A stretch of DNA of 64,000 nucleotides, taken from contig NZ_JACCCV010000001.1 of the NCBI RefSeq assembly GCF_013410115.1, forward strand, positions 124,001-188,000, read 5' to 3'. The position numbers were made by a program, and so were the translations under genes. Position 1 is the stretch's first letter; every line of letters begins with the position of its first letter. Below are positions 8,285 to 16,689 of the stretch, piece by piece. The notes beneath the pieces were generated by a model. The model was not told where the DNA came from and made no database searches. It saw nothing but the letters and a program-made list of their open reading frames with translations. The stretch comes from Tunturiibacter gelidiferens. GTDB lineage: Bacteria > Acidobacteriota > Terriglobia > Terriglobales > Acidobacteriaceae.

Positions 8285-10126
8285 ATGGGTGTTAAGATGG
8301 ATACTGAGGCTACCCAGCTACAAATGGATCCAAGTCACATCCGCAACTTCGCGATCATCGCGCATATCGACCATGGCAAGTCCACCCTTTCCGACCGGCT
8401 TCTGGAGCTGACCGGCTCGCTGACCTCGCGCGAAATGCAGGCCCAGGTGCTGGACGCCATGGATCTGGAGCGCGAGCGCGGCATCACGATCAAAGCGCAC
8501 ACCGTCCGCATGATGTACAAGGCGCACGATGGTGATACGTATCAGCTGAACCTGATCGATACACCGGGACATGTCGATTTTTCTTATGAGGTGTCGCGCT
8601 CGCTGGCATCGTGCGAAGGGGCGCTGCTGGTGGTGGACGCGTCGCAGGGCGTCGAGGCGCAGACGCTGGCTAATGCCTATCTTGCGATCTCGAACGGGCT
8701 CGAGATTATTCCGATCATCAATAAGATCGATCTTCCAAGTGCTGATATTGAGCGCACGAAGGAGATGATTGAGAAGTCCGTTGGGCTGCCTGCGGATGAT
8801 GCCATTGCCGTCAGCGCGAAGACGGGCTTGAATGTTGCCAGCATCCTTGAAGCTGTTGTGACCCTGCTTCCGCCACCGCAGGGCGATCCCGAGGCGCCGC
8901 TGCAGGCGTTGATCTTCGATAGCTGGTTCGATGCCTACAGAGGCGTAATTGTTCTGGCGCGCATCATCAACGGCAGGCTGCGCAAGGGCATGAAGATTAA
9001 GGTGATGTCGAACGGAAAGATGTTCGATGTGGAGAGCATGGGAGTGATGACGCCGAAGCCGGTGGAGCTTGCGGAGCTGAGTGCAGGCGAGGTTGGTTTC
9101 TTTGTCGCTACGATCAAGAATGTTGCGGATACGAAAGTCGGCGACACCATTACTTCGGTGGAAAATCCCTGCGCAGAAGCGCTCCCGGGCTTCGAAGACA
9201 TCAAGAGCATGGTGTTCGCAGGGCTTTACACCGTTGATTCGCATGAGCATGCGATGCTACGCGACGCGCTCGAAAAGCTTCGGCTCAACGATGCTTCGTT
9301 TTCGTTTGAGCCTGAGTCTTCTGTCGCGCTTGGGTTTGGGTTTCGCTGCGGATTCCTTGGGCTGCTGCACCTAGAGATCATTCAAGAGCGTCTGGAGCGC
9401 GAGTACGATCTCGACCTGATTACTACTGCACCGGGCGTGCGCTACAAGATCACGATGACCGACGGGAGCGTGCGCGAGGTGGATAACCCCTCGCGTTGGC
9501 CGGAGACCACCGAGATCGAACAGATCGAAGAGCCTGTGATCGTTGCGAAGATTCTGACGAACGAAGAGTACGTTGGCGGCATTCTAAAGCTCGTCGAAGA
9601 GAAGCGCGGACGGCAGCAGAACATGGAGTACGTCTCGGACACGCGGGTTCTGATTACGTATGAGCTTCCGTTGAATGAGATCGTGCTGGATTTTTACGAT
9701 CGTCTGAAGACCGTCTCGCGTGGGTACGCCTCGCTTGACTACCAGCTTGCCGGGATGTGGGTTTCGCCGATGGTGAAGATGGATATTCTTATTGGCGGCG
9801 ATCCCGTGGATGCGCTGTCGATCATCATCCACAAAGACTTTGCGCAGCAGCGAGGCCGGGCGCTCGTATCGAAGATGCGCGAACTGATTCCGAGACAGAT
9901 GTTCGAGGTCGCCATTCAGGCCGCGATCGGTTCGAAAGTCATCGCTCGTGAGACCGTCACGGCAATCCGGAAAAACGTTATTGCCAAATGTTACGGTGGG
10001 GACATCAGCCGGAAACGTAAACTTCTCGAGAAGCAAAAAGAAGGAAAGAAGCGAATGAAACGGATTGGCAAGGTCGACATTCCGCAGGAGGCTTTCCTTG
10101 CTGTCCTCAAGGTTGGCGAGGAGTAA
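8285..10126 (+). CDS. lepA: elongation factor 4 (back-translocating GTPase LepA)
   Basis: LepA is a ribosome-dependent GTPase of initiation or elongation quality control. The 613-residue product has G1 [10 protein letters not shown]3 DTPGHVDF and G4 NKID motifs, EF-G-like domains II, III and V, and the LepA-specific C-terminal domain ending in the basic [19 protein letters not shown] stretch. The first ATG (8285) gives 13 residues before [14 protein letters not shown]; the ATG at 8324 would give a product of the usual 600 residues. Neither has a strong ribosome site. It is a single gene, divergent from the SpoIIE phosphatase gene. Confidence 0.96.
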   Translation: MGVKMDTEATQLQMDPSHIRNFAIIAHIDHGKSTLSDRLLELTGSLTSREMQAQVLDAMDLERERGITIKAHTVRMMYKAHDGDTYQLNLIDTPGHVDFSYEVSRSLASCEGALLVVDASQGVEAQTLANAYLAISNGLEIIPIINKIDLPSADIERTKEMIEKSVGLPADDAIAVSAKTGLNVASILEAVVTLLPPPQGDPEAPLQALIFDSWFDAYRGVIVLARIINGRLRKGMKIKVMSNGKMFDVESMGVMTPKPVELAELSAGEVGFFVATIKNVADTKVGDTITSVENPCAEALPGFEDIKSMVFAGLYTVDSHEHAMLRDALEKLRLNDASFSFEPESSVALGFGFRCGFLGLLHLEIIQERLEREYDLDLITTAPGVRYKITMTDGSVREVDNPSRWPETTEIEQIEEPVIVAKILTNEEYVGGILKLVEEKRGRQQNMEYVSDTRVLITYELPLNEIVLDFYDRLKTVSRGYASLDYQLAGMWVSPMVKMDILIGGDPVDALSIIIHKDFAQQRGRALVSKMRELIPRQMFEVAIQAAIGSKVIARETVTAIRKNVIAKCYGGDISRKRKLLEKQKEGKKRMKRIGKVDIPQEAFLAVLKVGEE

Positions 10127-10500
10127 CCTGACCTGCTACAGGTTTCAAACGGCTTCGATTTTCGACGCAACTTCTTGTCTAAATACGATTAATCGCTGAA
10201 CTTTGCAGGGAGATTCCGGCACCCAGCAGCATTAGATGCGGGAATTTGTAACCTGGTCGTAACGTCGATCTGTGGAAACCCTTGAAACAGCGTTAGTTGC
10301 CGAGAGTTACCCACCTTTGAGTCTCGTAACTCTGGCGGAGGCCTCTCAATATGCTGATTTCTATGCACTTAGCGAGGAACTGTGGAAGTAGCCAGGTTGG
10401 TAGAAGCTGAGATTCGCCAATCTTCCCCTATACTTTGGTTTCCGCAATCCACAGGTTTTTCCACAGGGGTCCTGTGCTTAGTCCTGAAAACAAGCACGAT
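10127..10500. other. intergenic region after lepA with TGTGGAA/TTCCACA motifs
   Basis: No credible gene is seen. Four motifs resembling weak DnaA boxes lie at 10271-10279, 10381-10389 (both as TGTGGAA), 10446-10454 and 10457-10465 (the last is TTTTCCACA). Their match to the consensus TTATCCACA is 6 to 8 of 9, and no dnaA or dnaN gene is near, so I do not call an origin. Confidence 0.3.
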
Positions 10501-10540
10501 GCAGCGAGGAGAGAATGTCTATTAAATCTCTCCTCGCTGC
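10501..10540 (-). terminator. terminator of the ompH-like pair
   Basis: A perfect 14-bp stem (10501-10514 with 10527-10540) and a 12-base loop lie 20 bases beyond the stop of the second OmpH-like gene. On the minus strand the stem is followed by a moderately T-rich tail. Confidence 0.75.
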
Positions 10541-10560
10541 TTCATACCGTTGATTTTGAA

Positions 10561-11241
10561 CTATTGCTTCGGTGCAGCAGGCTTCGGCGTAGTTGTTGGA
10601 CGCGGGCGAGCTGTCGTGGCGGCCGGGGAAGACGGTCCAGCTGGGGGTGGCGCCGCGACACCGGACGAGGTGTTGTACGCGGTCACAATGGCCTGTGTCA
10701 CATCCGTGCTCTGGTTGGCCCACATCACGTTGCTCTGCTGTCCGCTGACATCGAGCAGCAGGGTGTAGCCGTTCTTGCTCACGTAGTCCTTCAGGGTGAC
10801 CGAGACCTTCGCAGCAACCTTGCCGTAGGCTTCCTGCAGATCCGCGTTGTAGGCAGTCTGGGCATCTTCGGCGTTGCGGTTCAGCTCCTTCTCTTTGGTG
10901 TCGATGTTGCGCAGGCGTGTAGCGCGCTCTTCATCGGAGAGAGTTGCGGGAGCACTCTGCAGCTGGGCCTTGAGCGAATCGACCTCCTTCGAGAGGGTGT
11001 CGATCTGATCCTTCTTTGGCTTGTACTTGTCCTGAATCTGCTGGACGGCACGTTGGCCTTCGTTAGTAGCAAAGACCGCCTGTTCAAAGGCAACGAGCGC
11101 GATCTTTGCGGGAATGGCCTGAGGCTCAACGGCAGCAGGTGCGGCGGTAGCAGGAGCTGGAGCTGCAGCGGTCTGGGAGACTCCGGCTGTGGTCATCAAT
11201 CCGGCGCCAAGCGCGGAGATAAGAACAAGGGTGCGATTCAT
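10561..11241 (-). CDS. OmpH/Skp-family periplasmic chaperone-like protein, copy 1
   Basis: The 226-residue protein has a signal peptide (residues 1-23), an Ala/Pro linker, a strand resembling IALVAFEQAVFATNEGQ as in the Skp N-terminus, a long coiled-coil segment (about 65-150) and a C-terminal strand, then a Pro/Thr-rich tail. Skp holds unfolded outer membrane proteins in the periplasm. It is a tandem paralog of the gene at 11408-12100: both end in a similar Pro-rich PAAPKQ/PALPKQ tail, and their ribosome-site regions (GAAGGAGTACCACA) are identical, so the duplication included the leader. Skp usually sits beside bamA and lpxD; this pair does not. Confidence 0.85.
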   Translation of the reverse strand: MNRTLVLISALGAGLMTTAGVSQTAAAPAPATAAPAAVEPQAIPAKIALVAFEQAVFATNEGQRAVQQIQDKYKPKKDQIDTLSKEVDSLKAQLQSAPATLSDEERATRLRNIDTKEKELNRNAEDAQTAYNADLQEAYGKVAAKVSVTLKDYVSKNGYTLLLDVSGQQSNVMWANQSTDVTQAIVTAYNTSSGVAAPPPAGPSSPAATTARPRPTTTPKPAAPKQ

Positions 11242-11407
11242 GCGGTCTGTGGTACTCCTTCAAAATTTCGATCTGTTCGATCGTCGATAGCTTGTTACAA
11301 AATATCTGAACTGATTCGGATCACCAGGCGGCATCGTTTTTTTCGAAGTCTACGGAGGTTAGCTTGCGACCAGCCAACTCTCCGTAGCCGAGTTTGTCAC
11401 GTTCGCG

Positions 11408-12100
11408 TTACTGCTTCGGCAGCGCAGGCTTCGGAGTCGCGGAGGCGTGCGGACGAGCCGTTGGGGAAGGTGCGGAAGGCACTGGAGGTGCGACTCCCGA
11501 AGACGCGTTGTACGCATCGAGAACTGCGCGCGAGATATCTGTACCTTCGCTGGTCCAGAGCACGCTCATCGAACCGCCCTGTTGGCCGGTGATATCGAGG
11601 AGCATGGTGTAGCCGTTGTCCTCCACATATTTCTTGACGACTGGCGCGAGTTTTTTCGCAACCACAGCGATGGCCTGCTGCTGCTCACCGGTGACGGCCT
11701 GCTGTGCATCTTCGCCATCGCGCTGGAGCTGCTTTTCTTTGGTGTCGATGGCACGCAGCTTCGCGGCGCGTTCGGACTCGGTCATCGTCGCCGGAGCGCT
11801 CTGCAGCTGCTTCTTGAGGGTGTCGATCTCCTGCGCTTTGGCCTGCAGCTCAGTACCCTTGGGTTCGTACTTCTTCTGCAAGGTCTGAAGCGCGCGTTGT
11901 CCTTCGTTGGTTGCAGCGGCGACCTGCTCGAACTCGATGGTTGCAATCTTCGCGGGGACCGCGTGTGGCGCTACTGGAGCGGGGGCTGCCTGGGTGGGAG
12001 CTGCTGAGGGGGTGGCCGGCGTGCCAGCGGTCTGGGCCACTCCGGCAGCGGATAGCATTCCCGCAGCGAGAGCGGTAGCAAAAGCAAAGGTACGATTCAT
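11408..12100 (-). CDS. OmpH/Skp-family periplasmic chaperone-like protein, copy 2
   Basis: This 230-residue paralog of the downstream gene has the same layout: signal peptide (about 1-23), Ala/Pro linker, KIATIEFEQVAAATNEGQ strand, coiled coil (about 70-155) and a Pro/Ala-rich tail. The two share clear identity in LQSAPAT, RNIDTKEK/RAIDTKEK and NGYT(L/M)LLD. The 166-base gap before copy 1 contains no terminator-like hairpin, so co-transcription is possible. A 35-residue reading frame (12119-12226, starting MGVLCLKGALIEW) ends 18 bases before this start, but I cannot tell whether it is translated. Confidence 0.85.
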   Translation of the reverse strand: MNRTFAFATALAAGMLSAAGVAQTAGTPATPSAAPTQAAPAPVAPHAVPAKIATIEFEQVAAATNEGQRALQTLQKKYEPKGTELQAKAQEIDTLKKQLQSAPATMTESERAAKLRAIDTKEKQLQRDGEDAQQAVTGEQQQAIAVVAKKLAPVVKKYVEDNGYTMLLDITGQQGGSMSVLWTSEGTDISRAVLDAYNASSGVAPPVPSAPSPTARPHASATPKPALPKQ

Positions 12101-13113
12101 GCGGTGTGTGGTACTCCTTCAGGGATTGATCAAACCTTGTACGGCTTCGGGCTCACGGTCGCGTGCCGTCTGGGCCGTTCCCTCCATCCACTCGATCAAC
12201 GCACCCTTGAGACAGAGCACGCCCATCTTTTGCCTCGATTGAACCGACTTCCGTGAGGGCAAATCGGCAGCAAAACGAGAGGGCTGCCGGAACACATAGA
12301 TTATAGGGTCCAGCCTGAGCAGGGTCAATCGAGGTGATTCGAGGGCACTCTACAGAAAGATGGAACATGCTTGAGGCGATATACTGTTTTTCAAATCTTC
12401 CGAATAAGGCTTGGCAGCTTCTCGTCGAGATTGCCAGTGAATGGCTGACTCCCCTTTTGGCGAGCGAATTGCTTCTTCGTGGAAGGCAACACGTTGGCTC
12501 GATCCGACGTGTGCCAGATACTTGCCCCCAGCTCGCAGAATCTACACCCAACGGATGGTGTAGGCCGTAAGCCCGGAGGTCTGCTTCCTTCATCGGAAGA
12601 TTTCAGGAGGCCAGTGACTGGCCATTGAGATGGAAGGGCCGCTTCCGCGAAGCGGTCCTTCTGGTTTCAAAACAGGGATCGTCCCCAGAAAGTCGTAGAA
12701 GAGAGCTCTTGCCAAGTGGCTTCTTTGGGCGTACCCTAGGAGTTGCCTTGTGAACCGGCTGTGGGTGCCGATCGCTGTGTGGCCACCAGAAAGCTACCAA
12801 TTGCGTAGGTTTGGCGGCCAAAGACACAGGATTACAGTAGACCGGATTTGTCGGACTCTGTCGCAAACAGGTAGAGGGTGAAAATCAGGTTCGCCGTTGT
12901 CTGGCGCTCCAGGCTGTGCGTAACCGGCGGATTGGCCGGTGTGATTGCAGCCAAATACCAATAGAAGACGTCCGTTCGAGTAAAACTTGAGACCGTTTCA
13001 TCCGACGCTGCAAAACCGGTTTGGTTCCTCCTCCGTGAGTCTCACGGGGAAGGAGAGGCCGTTTGCGTGGGAAAGAACGCTAATTGCGATCTAAAGCAAT
13101 AGGAAGTGGAAGC
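12101..13113. other. 1-kb intergenic region without a recognised gene
   Basis: No frame in this stretch looks like a real protein: candidates are short, Arg/Cys/Ser-rich and lack ribosome sites. It holds inverted repeats: GGCCAG-TGA-CTGGCC at about 12612-12626; a stem of AAGGGCCGCTT with AAGCGGTCCTT at about 12633-12661; and a CCTCCGTGAG/CTCACGGGGAAGG hairpin at about 13028-13053, some 60 bases before the next gene. I searched by eye for RNase P, tmRNA and SRP RNA signatures and found none. An unrecognised structured RNA remains possible. Confidence 0.4.
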
Positions 13114-14238
13114 ATGACTTCAGAGCAGAATGTACCCGAGGTAGATTCTCACCAGGGTTCGACAATGTCACCCGTCCAACAGGATGGGGAGGCACAATTT
13201 GCGGGGCAGAACGTCCCGCACGGCATGGGTCAGTCCAAAAGCAGCCGCCGTCGCCGCCGCAAGCGGAAGAGTAAAGGGTCAGACGGTGCGCAGGGCACGC
13301 AGTCCGGCGAGCAGAGCGCGGGTCAACCCGTCGGCTCCATTCAGGGCTCGGCGGCTCCTCAGACCTTTCAACCGCAGGGCGGCCAAGGGTTTCAAGCAAA
13401 CGCCGGCCAGCAGCAGAGCGGCTCCTCCAGCGGCAAGCGCTGGAAGAAGAAGTTCCGCGATCGTGACCGTCAACGCTCCCCGGAGAATCCGGGCAACGTC
13501 GCCAGCGGCAGCAACGGCGGCGGGTTCAGCAGCAATGGCGGCGGCTATCGCGATCGCGATACGCATCAGCCCGGCAACAACAGCGGCGGATTCAAACGCA
13601 AAGGCGGCGGCGGCAAGCAACAGCAGCGCGGTCCGCGCAGCTTTGTGGGCCCCATGGACCATAGCTATCGCGCTGTGAACGGCAACTTCGCCGACACTCC
13701 GCCCTCCACGATGGATTCGCACAACGGCAACTACCAGGGTCGCAGCAACGGCCATGGCGGCGGACGCAGCTACCAGAGCGACTCTCAGCCCATCGACTAC
13801 TCGCAGGGCCGCGCCATTCCGATTGCGGAAGATGCGCCGACGAAGATCTTCTTCTTCATAGAAGATCTGTTCTTCATCGCCAAGATCTCTGAGACGGCGC
13901 GTAAGCTCGGGGTCAAGGTCGCCTTCGTCAAGAACGACAAGGAGGCGATTGCGTCGCTGGTCGGTGGCGAAGAGGAAGACCGGCCTGGCCTGATCGTCTT
14001 CGACCTCAACAATGCAAACGCCAAGCCTCTGACGCTGATTCCCAAGTTGAAGACCAAGCTGAAGCGCAGCACCTCCATCATCGGCTTCCTGTCGCATCTA
14101 CAGGGAGATCTGAAGGCGAAGGCTGTTGAAGCGGGTTGCGATACCGTAATGCCGCGTGCGGCGTTCTCACAGAATCTGCCCAACTTGCTGCGACGCTATG
14201 GCATGGAAGAGGAAGAAGAGCCGAACTTCAACCAGTAA
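13114..14238 (+). CDS. low-complexity N-terminus fused to a receiver-like domain
   Basis: The 374-residue protein has a basic patch SSRRRRRKRKSKG near residue 40, then about 180 residues rich in Gly, Gln, Asn and Ser, and a C-terminal domain of about 125 residues (from TKIFFFIEDLFF) that follows the CheY alpha/beta pattern. LIVFDLNNANAKPL places an Asp near the phosphorylation site, but the N-terminal acidic pair is reduced and the usual Thr/Ser and Lys contacts are unclear, so phosphorylation is doubtful. The basic disordered half could bind nucleic acid. The ATG at 13114 follows AGGAAGTGGA and is preferred over an in-frame TTG at 13084. Confidence 0.75.
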   Translation: MTSEQNVPEVDSHQGSTMSPVQQDGEAQFAGQNVPHGMGQSKSSRRRRRKRKSKGSDGAQGTQSGEQSAGQPVGSIQGSAAPQTFQPQGGQGFQANAGQQQSGSSSGKRWKKKFRDRDRQRSPENPGNVASGSNGGGFSSNGGGYRDRDTHQPGNNSGGFKRKGGGGKQQQRGPRSFVGPMDHSYRAVNGNFADTPPSTMDSHNGNYQGRSNGHGGGRSYQSDSQPIDYSQGRAIPIAEDAPTKIFFFIEDLFFIAKISETARKLGVKVAFVKNDKEAIASLVGGEEEDRPGLIVFDLNNANAKPLTLIPKLKTKLKRSTSIIGFLSHLQGDLKAKAVEAGCDTVMPRAAFSQNLPNLLRRYGMEEEEEPNFNQ

Positions 14239-14247
14239 GATCCATGC

Positions 14248-14342
14248 GTCCTGCCGGACGGGCCTCCTACGCGGAGGGCGGTCACTTCGTGACTTGTATA
14301 CCGGTCGGGGTTGGGGGAGGGTGCGGTCCTCCCGTTGGTCGG
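14248..14342 (+). repeat. 95-nt dispersed structured element, copy A
   Basis: This copy resembles 61448-61542 over its full length. Both begin GTCCTGCCGGACGGG, share GGTCACTTCGTGAC in the middle and end CTCCCGTTGGTCGG. Three possible hairpins lie in the first 50 bases. It sits between two converging genes, 9 bases after the stop of the receiver-like gene. The partner copy has a different but still pairing second stem. Confidence 0.75.
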
Positions 14343-14366
14343 AGGAGAGTGTTCAAGGCCACCCGG

Positions 14367-14735
14367 CTAGCCCGGTGGCCAGTTCATGTGTCTGCCGCCC
14401 AGCAGATGAAGATGCAGGTGGTTCACGGTTTGGCCGCCATCATCGCCGGTGTTGACGACGATTCGGTAGCCTTTGCTCAACTTCTCTCGGCGCGCAATCT
14501 CGACCGCTGCAGACATCAAGGAACCTAACAGCGCGGCGTGTTCTGCCTCTGCTTTCGCGATGGAAGCGATGTGCTGCTTCGGGATGATCAACAGATGCGT
14601 TGGGGCCTGCGGATTGATGTCGGGGAAACCGATGCAGAACTCGTCCTCGTAGACGCGGTTCGCCGGAATGTCTCCGGCGACGATCTTGCAGAACAGGCAC
14701 TCGGAAGATGCGAGATTACTCGGCGGTATCTTCAT
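14367..14735 (-). CDS. HIT-family nucleotide hydrolase
   Basis: The 122-residue protein has the HIT active site HLHLHLLGG at residues 106-114 (H106, H108, H110) and a C13/C16 pair (SECLFCKI) as in zinc-binding HINT proteins. HINT-type enzymes hydrolyse AMP-lysine, adenosine phosphoramidates and related nucleotides in the cytoplasm. The start codon overlaps the M48 protease stop (TAATG), which implies translational coupling and places it third in an operon read from the minus-strand ECF-type promoter at 16615-16643. Confidence 0.92.
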   Translation of the reverse strand: MKIPPSNLASSECLFCKIVAGDIPANRVYEDEFCIGFPDINPQAPTHLLIIPKQHIASIAKAEAEHAALLGSLMSAAVEIARREKLSKGYRIVVNTGDDGGQTVNHLHLHLLGGRHMNWPPG

Positions 14736-16051
14736 TATGGTTGAAAGTACTTTGGATGCTGCCCTGCTGTCCAGGGGTTATAGGCTAGTGCGAAGGCGGC
14801 GCGGCTCGCGGTTGATGGGTGGCCATCAGACCAAAAATCGATAAGGGGATGCGGCGTGGGGTCGTCGAGCGAGTTCTCGCCAAGTTTCTGGAACCCTTGC
14901 TGTGTGGTGGTTTGCGGGTCGGCGACGATGCCATGGATTGCCTCCTGACCATATACATCGGCAGCATGTTCGATCGAGCGGCTGAAGCTGTTTTCGATTG
15001 GCTCCGCGAAGAAGTTCAGCACATTCAGAACGAGCGCGAGCACCGCCAAGCAGGCCCAGTCGTTCTGCGAACGGATTTGCCAGCGTGCCCCGTACCTTGC
15101 GAGCAGCCACCACGTCATTCGCTGTCCCACGAAAAACCCGACCAGCAGGAACACCGCGCTGAACAGCAGCCCCTGCACGATGTGATGCAGCGCATAGTGG
15201 CCAAGTTCGTGCCCGAAGACACCGGCAAGTTCATCGGGAGTCGCTGCCGCGATCGTCGTGTCCCAGAGCACCAGACGCTTCGAGGGTCCGAAGCCGGTAA
15301 CGTAGGCATTCATGCTTGTCACCTTGCTGCTCGCACGCATGTAAAACATTCTGTCGGGCGGTAGAGTTACGCCACTGCGGGCCACCACCTTTTCCAATTG
15401 CGTTACCAACGCTGGATCGTGTTGTTGTAATGGCTCGAATTTATTGAAAAGCGGGTCAACGAGAATCGGTGAGAGAAAGACGCCGAACAACACTGCGGCC
15501 ATGGTCGGGATCCAGAACCAGAACCACCAGTGCTTCGGCGACTTCCGGATGACCCAGAAAAGCACCATCACCAACAGGCCGGCGACGAGCCATTCGAGCA
15601 GGAAGCTTTTACCGAGATCCGCGAACCAGCTCCCCCAACGCTGCACTGAGAGTCCGTACTCGAGCGAGACATGGTGTCCATAGAGCCGCAGAGGCACGTT
15701 CAACAGCGCAGTCAGAAGCAGGAAGAGAAAGACGAACACGAAGCATTGTCCCCATCGGCTCTCCGTCAATCTCTCGGCGAGGTCACGCAAGCGCGCCGGC
15801 ACACCCATCGCCAACAGTAGAACGAGTTGTAGGATTCCCCACGCCTCGCCCACGAAATGGAGCGCAGTGCGACTGCGGAACAACTCCTTCGCTAATTTGA
15901 GCTTCTCCGGAGGCAGCGTATAAGCCGTTTGATTCTGCTCAGCCGCTCTCAGAGCTTGTGCCTCTGTGGGAGTCGTTTCCAGGGCTTTCGCGGAAGGGAT
16001 CGCGACTGCAAAAAAACTGGTCAACAGAAGCAACGCTACACGTACATTCAT
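14735..16051 (-). CDS. M48-family membrane metalloprotease (Ste24-like)
   Basis: The 438-residue protein begins with a hydrophobic signal segment, has several transmembrane helices (about 60-225 and 290-350) and carries the zinc motif HELGH at about residues 278-282, with the third ligand in IEHAADVYG downstream. The size and layout match Ste24/CAAX-type M48 proteases, which cleave proteins at the membrane; in bacteria they often serve envelope quality control. I prefer the ATG at 16051; a TTG directly before it (16054) is closer to the AGGAG site. It is second in a probable three-gene operon with the membrane protein at 16132 and the HIT gene. Confidence 0.92.
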   Translation of the reverse strand: MNVRVALLLLTSFFAVAIPSAKALETTPTEAQALRAAEQNQTAYTLPPEKLKLAKELFRSRTALHFVGEAWGILQLVLLLAMGVPARLRDLAERLTESRWGQCFVFVFLFLLLTALLNVPLRLYGHHVSLEYGLSVQRWGSWFADLGKSFLLEWLVAGLLVMVLFWVIRKSPKHWWFWFWIPTMAAVLFGVFLSPILVDPLFNKFEPLQQHDPALVTQLEKVVARSGVTLPPDRMFYMRASSKVTSMNAYVTGFGPSKRLVLWDTTIAAATPDELAGVFGHELGHYALHHIVQGLLFSAVFLLVGFFVGQRMTWWLLARYGARWQIRSQNDWACLAVLALVLNVLNFFAEPIENSFSRSIEHAADVYGQEAIHGIVADPQTTTQQGFQKLGENSLDDPTPHPLIDFWSDGHPSTASRAAFALAYNPWTAGQHPKYFQP

Positions 16052-16131
16052 CAATCATTGACTCCTGTCCTGATGAAGTCAGTGTGCATGAATCGCCTAC
16101 GCAGCGCAAAGAGGAACGACAGGCTCGAAGC

Positions 16132-16590
16132 CTACCGATCGGATCCAATTCCCGGTGAGTCGGCACCGATCTCCAACCCGAAGCGCGATAGCTCGCGCTT
16201 CTGCAGGTTGTAGTCGATGAAAAAACCTATGCCGATAGCCAACGGAATGATGCCGACGGCGGCTCCGGTCAAGACATCACGCTCGCGGAGAATAACGCTA
16301 AGGGTGAGGAAGAAGAGCATAAGTCCTAGTCCCACCGAGACCAGAACGATTCCTGTACGGCGTGCGTTGCCGAGACTGCGCAGCGGGTCTCTAACGCGTT
16401 TCTCCTCGTCGCCACTACCTAACAGCTTCTCGATCTCGGCGATGGGAATGCCACGCGCAATCATGGCCATGCGTTGTTCTGCTTTGTTTCGGCGCTGCTG
16501 AGCCTCAAACCAGATGCCTGAGACGATGGCGATGGCACCAACGGCGCAACCTGCCACGGGCACAATAAACGGACTCATCATAAAATCCAT
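16132..16590 (-). CDS. small membrane protein, first gene of the ECF-driven M48 operon
   Basis: The 152-residue product has three predicted membrane segments: residues about 7-28, 79-100 and 107-126. The first loop is basic and contains RMAMIARGIPIAEIEKLLG, a pattern seen in small bacterial membrane proteins often found near ECF sigma factors; I cannot name the family with confidence. The ATG at 16590 has GAGGAGG 7 bases upstream. The promoter at 16615-16643 should start transcription near 16608. It probably leads the M48 protease and HIT genes, with a 77-base gap before the protease. Confidence 0.75.
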   Translation of the reverse strand: MDFMMSPFIVPVAGCAVGAIAIVSGIWFEAQQRRNKAEQRMAMIARGIPIAEIEKLLGSGDEEKRVRDPLRSLGNARRTGIVLVSVGLGLMLFFLTLSVILRERDVLTGAAVGIIPLAIGIGFFIDYNLQKRELSRFGLEIGADSPGIGSDR

Positions 16591-16614
16591 AGACTACCTC
16601 CTCTTTCTGCCCGC

Positions 16615-16643
16615 GTTAGACCGGCATGCACCTGCAAAGTTTC
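16615..16643 (-). promoter_or_regulatory. ECF-type promoter for the membrane protein-M48-HIT operon
   Basis: On the minus strand GAAACTT (16643-16637), a 15-base spacer and GTCTAAC (16621-16615) match the common ECF pattern of an AAC-containing -35 and a GTC -10. Boxes and spacing are the same as in the plus-strand promoter at 16656-16684. The predicted start near 16608 leaves room for the GAGGAGG ribosome site and the ATG at 16590. Confidence 0.7.
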
Positions 16644-16663
16644 ACTCGCCTGAATGAAACTTT
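16636..16663. promoter_or_regulatory. inverted repeat formed by the two divergent -35 regions
   Basis: AAAGTTTCA at 16636-16644 and TGAAACTTT at 16655-16663 are exact inverted copies with a 10-base spacer. Each arm contains one -35 box, so the symmetry may simply reflect two back-to-back sigma sites. Confidence 0.75.
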
Positions 16664-16684
16664 CGGAGCAGTCTATTGTCTAAC
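16656..16684 (+). promoter_or_regulatory. ECF-type promoter for the sigma factor gene (autoregulatory)
   Basis: GAAACTT (16656-16662), 15 bases, then GTCTAAC (16678-16684). Transcription would start at about 16689-16691, at or beside the TTG start codon at 16690, which predicts a leaderless mRNA. Confidence 0.7.
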
Positions 16685-16689
16685 CTCGC

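Noticed and set aside
12153-12593. Minus-strand frame of 146 residues in the gap before the ompH pair
   Set aside because: Composition is not protein-like and it spans inverted repeats; no ribosome site.
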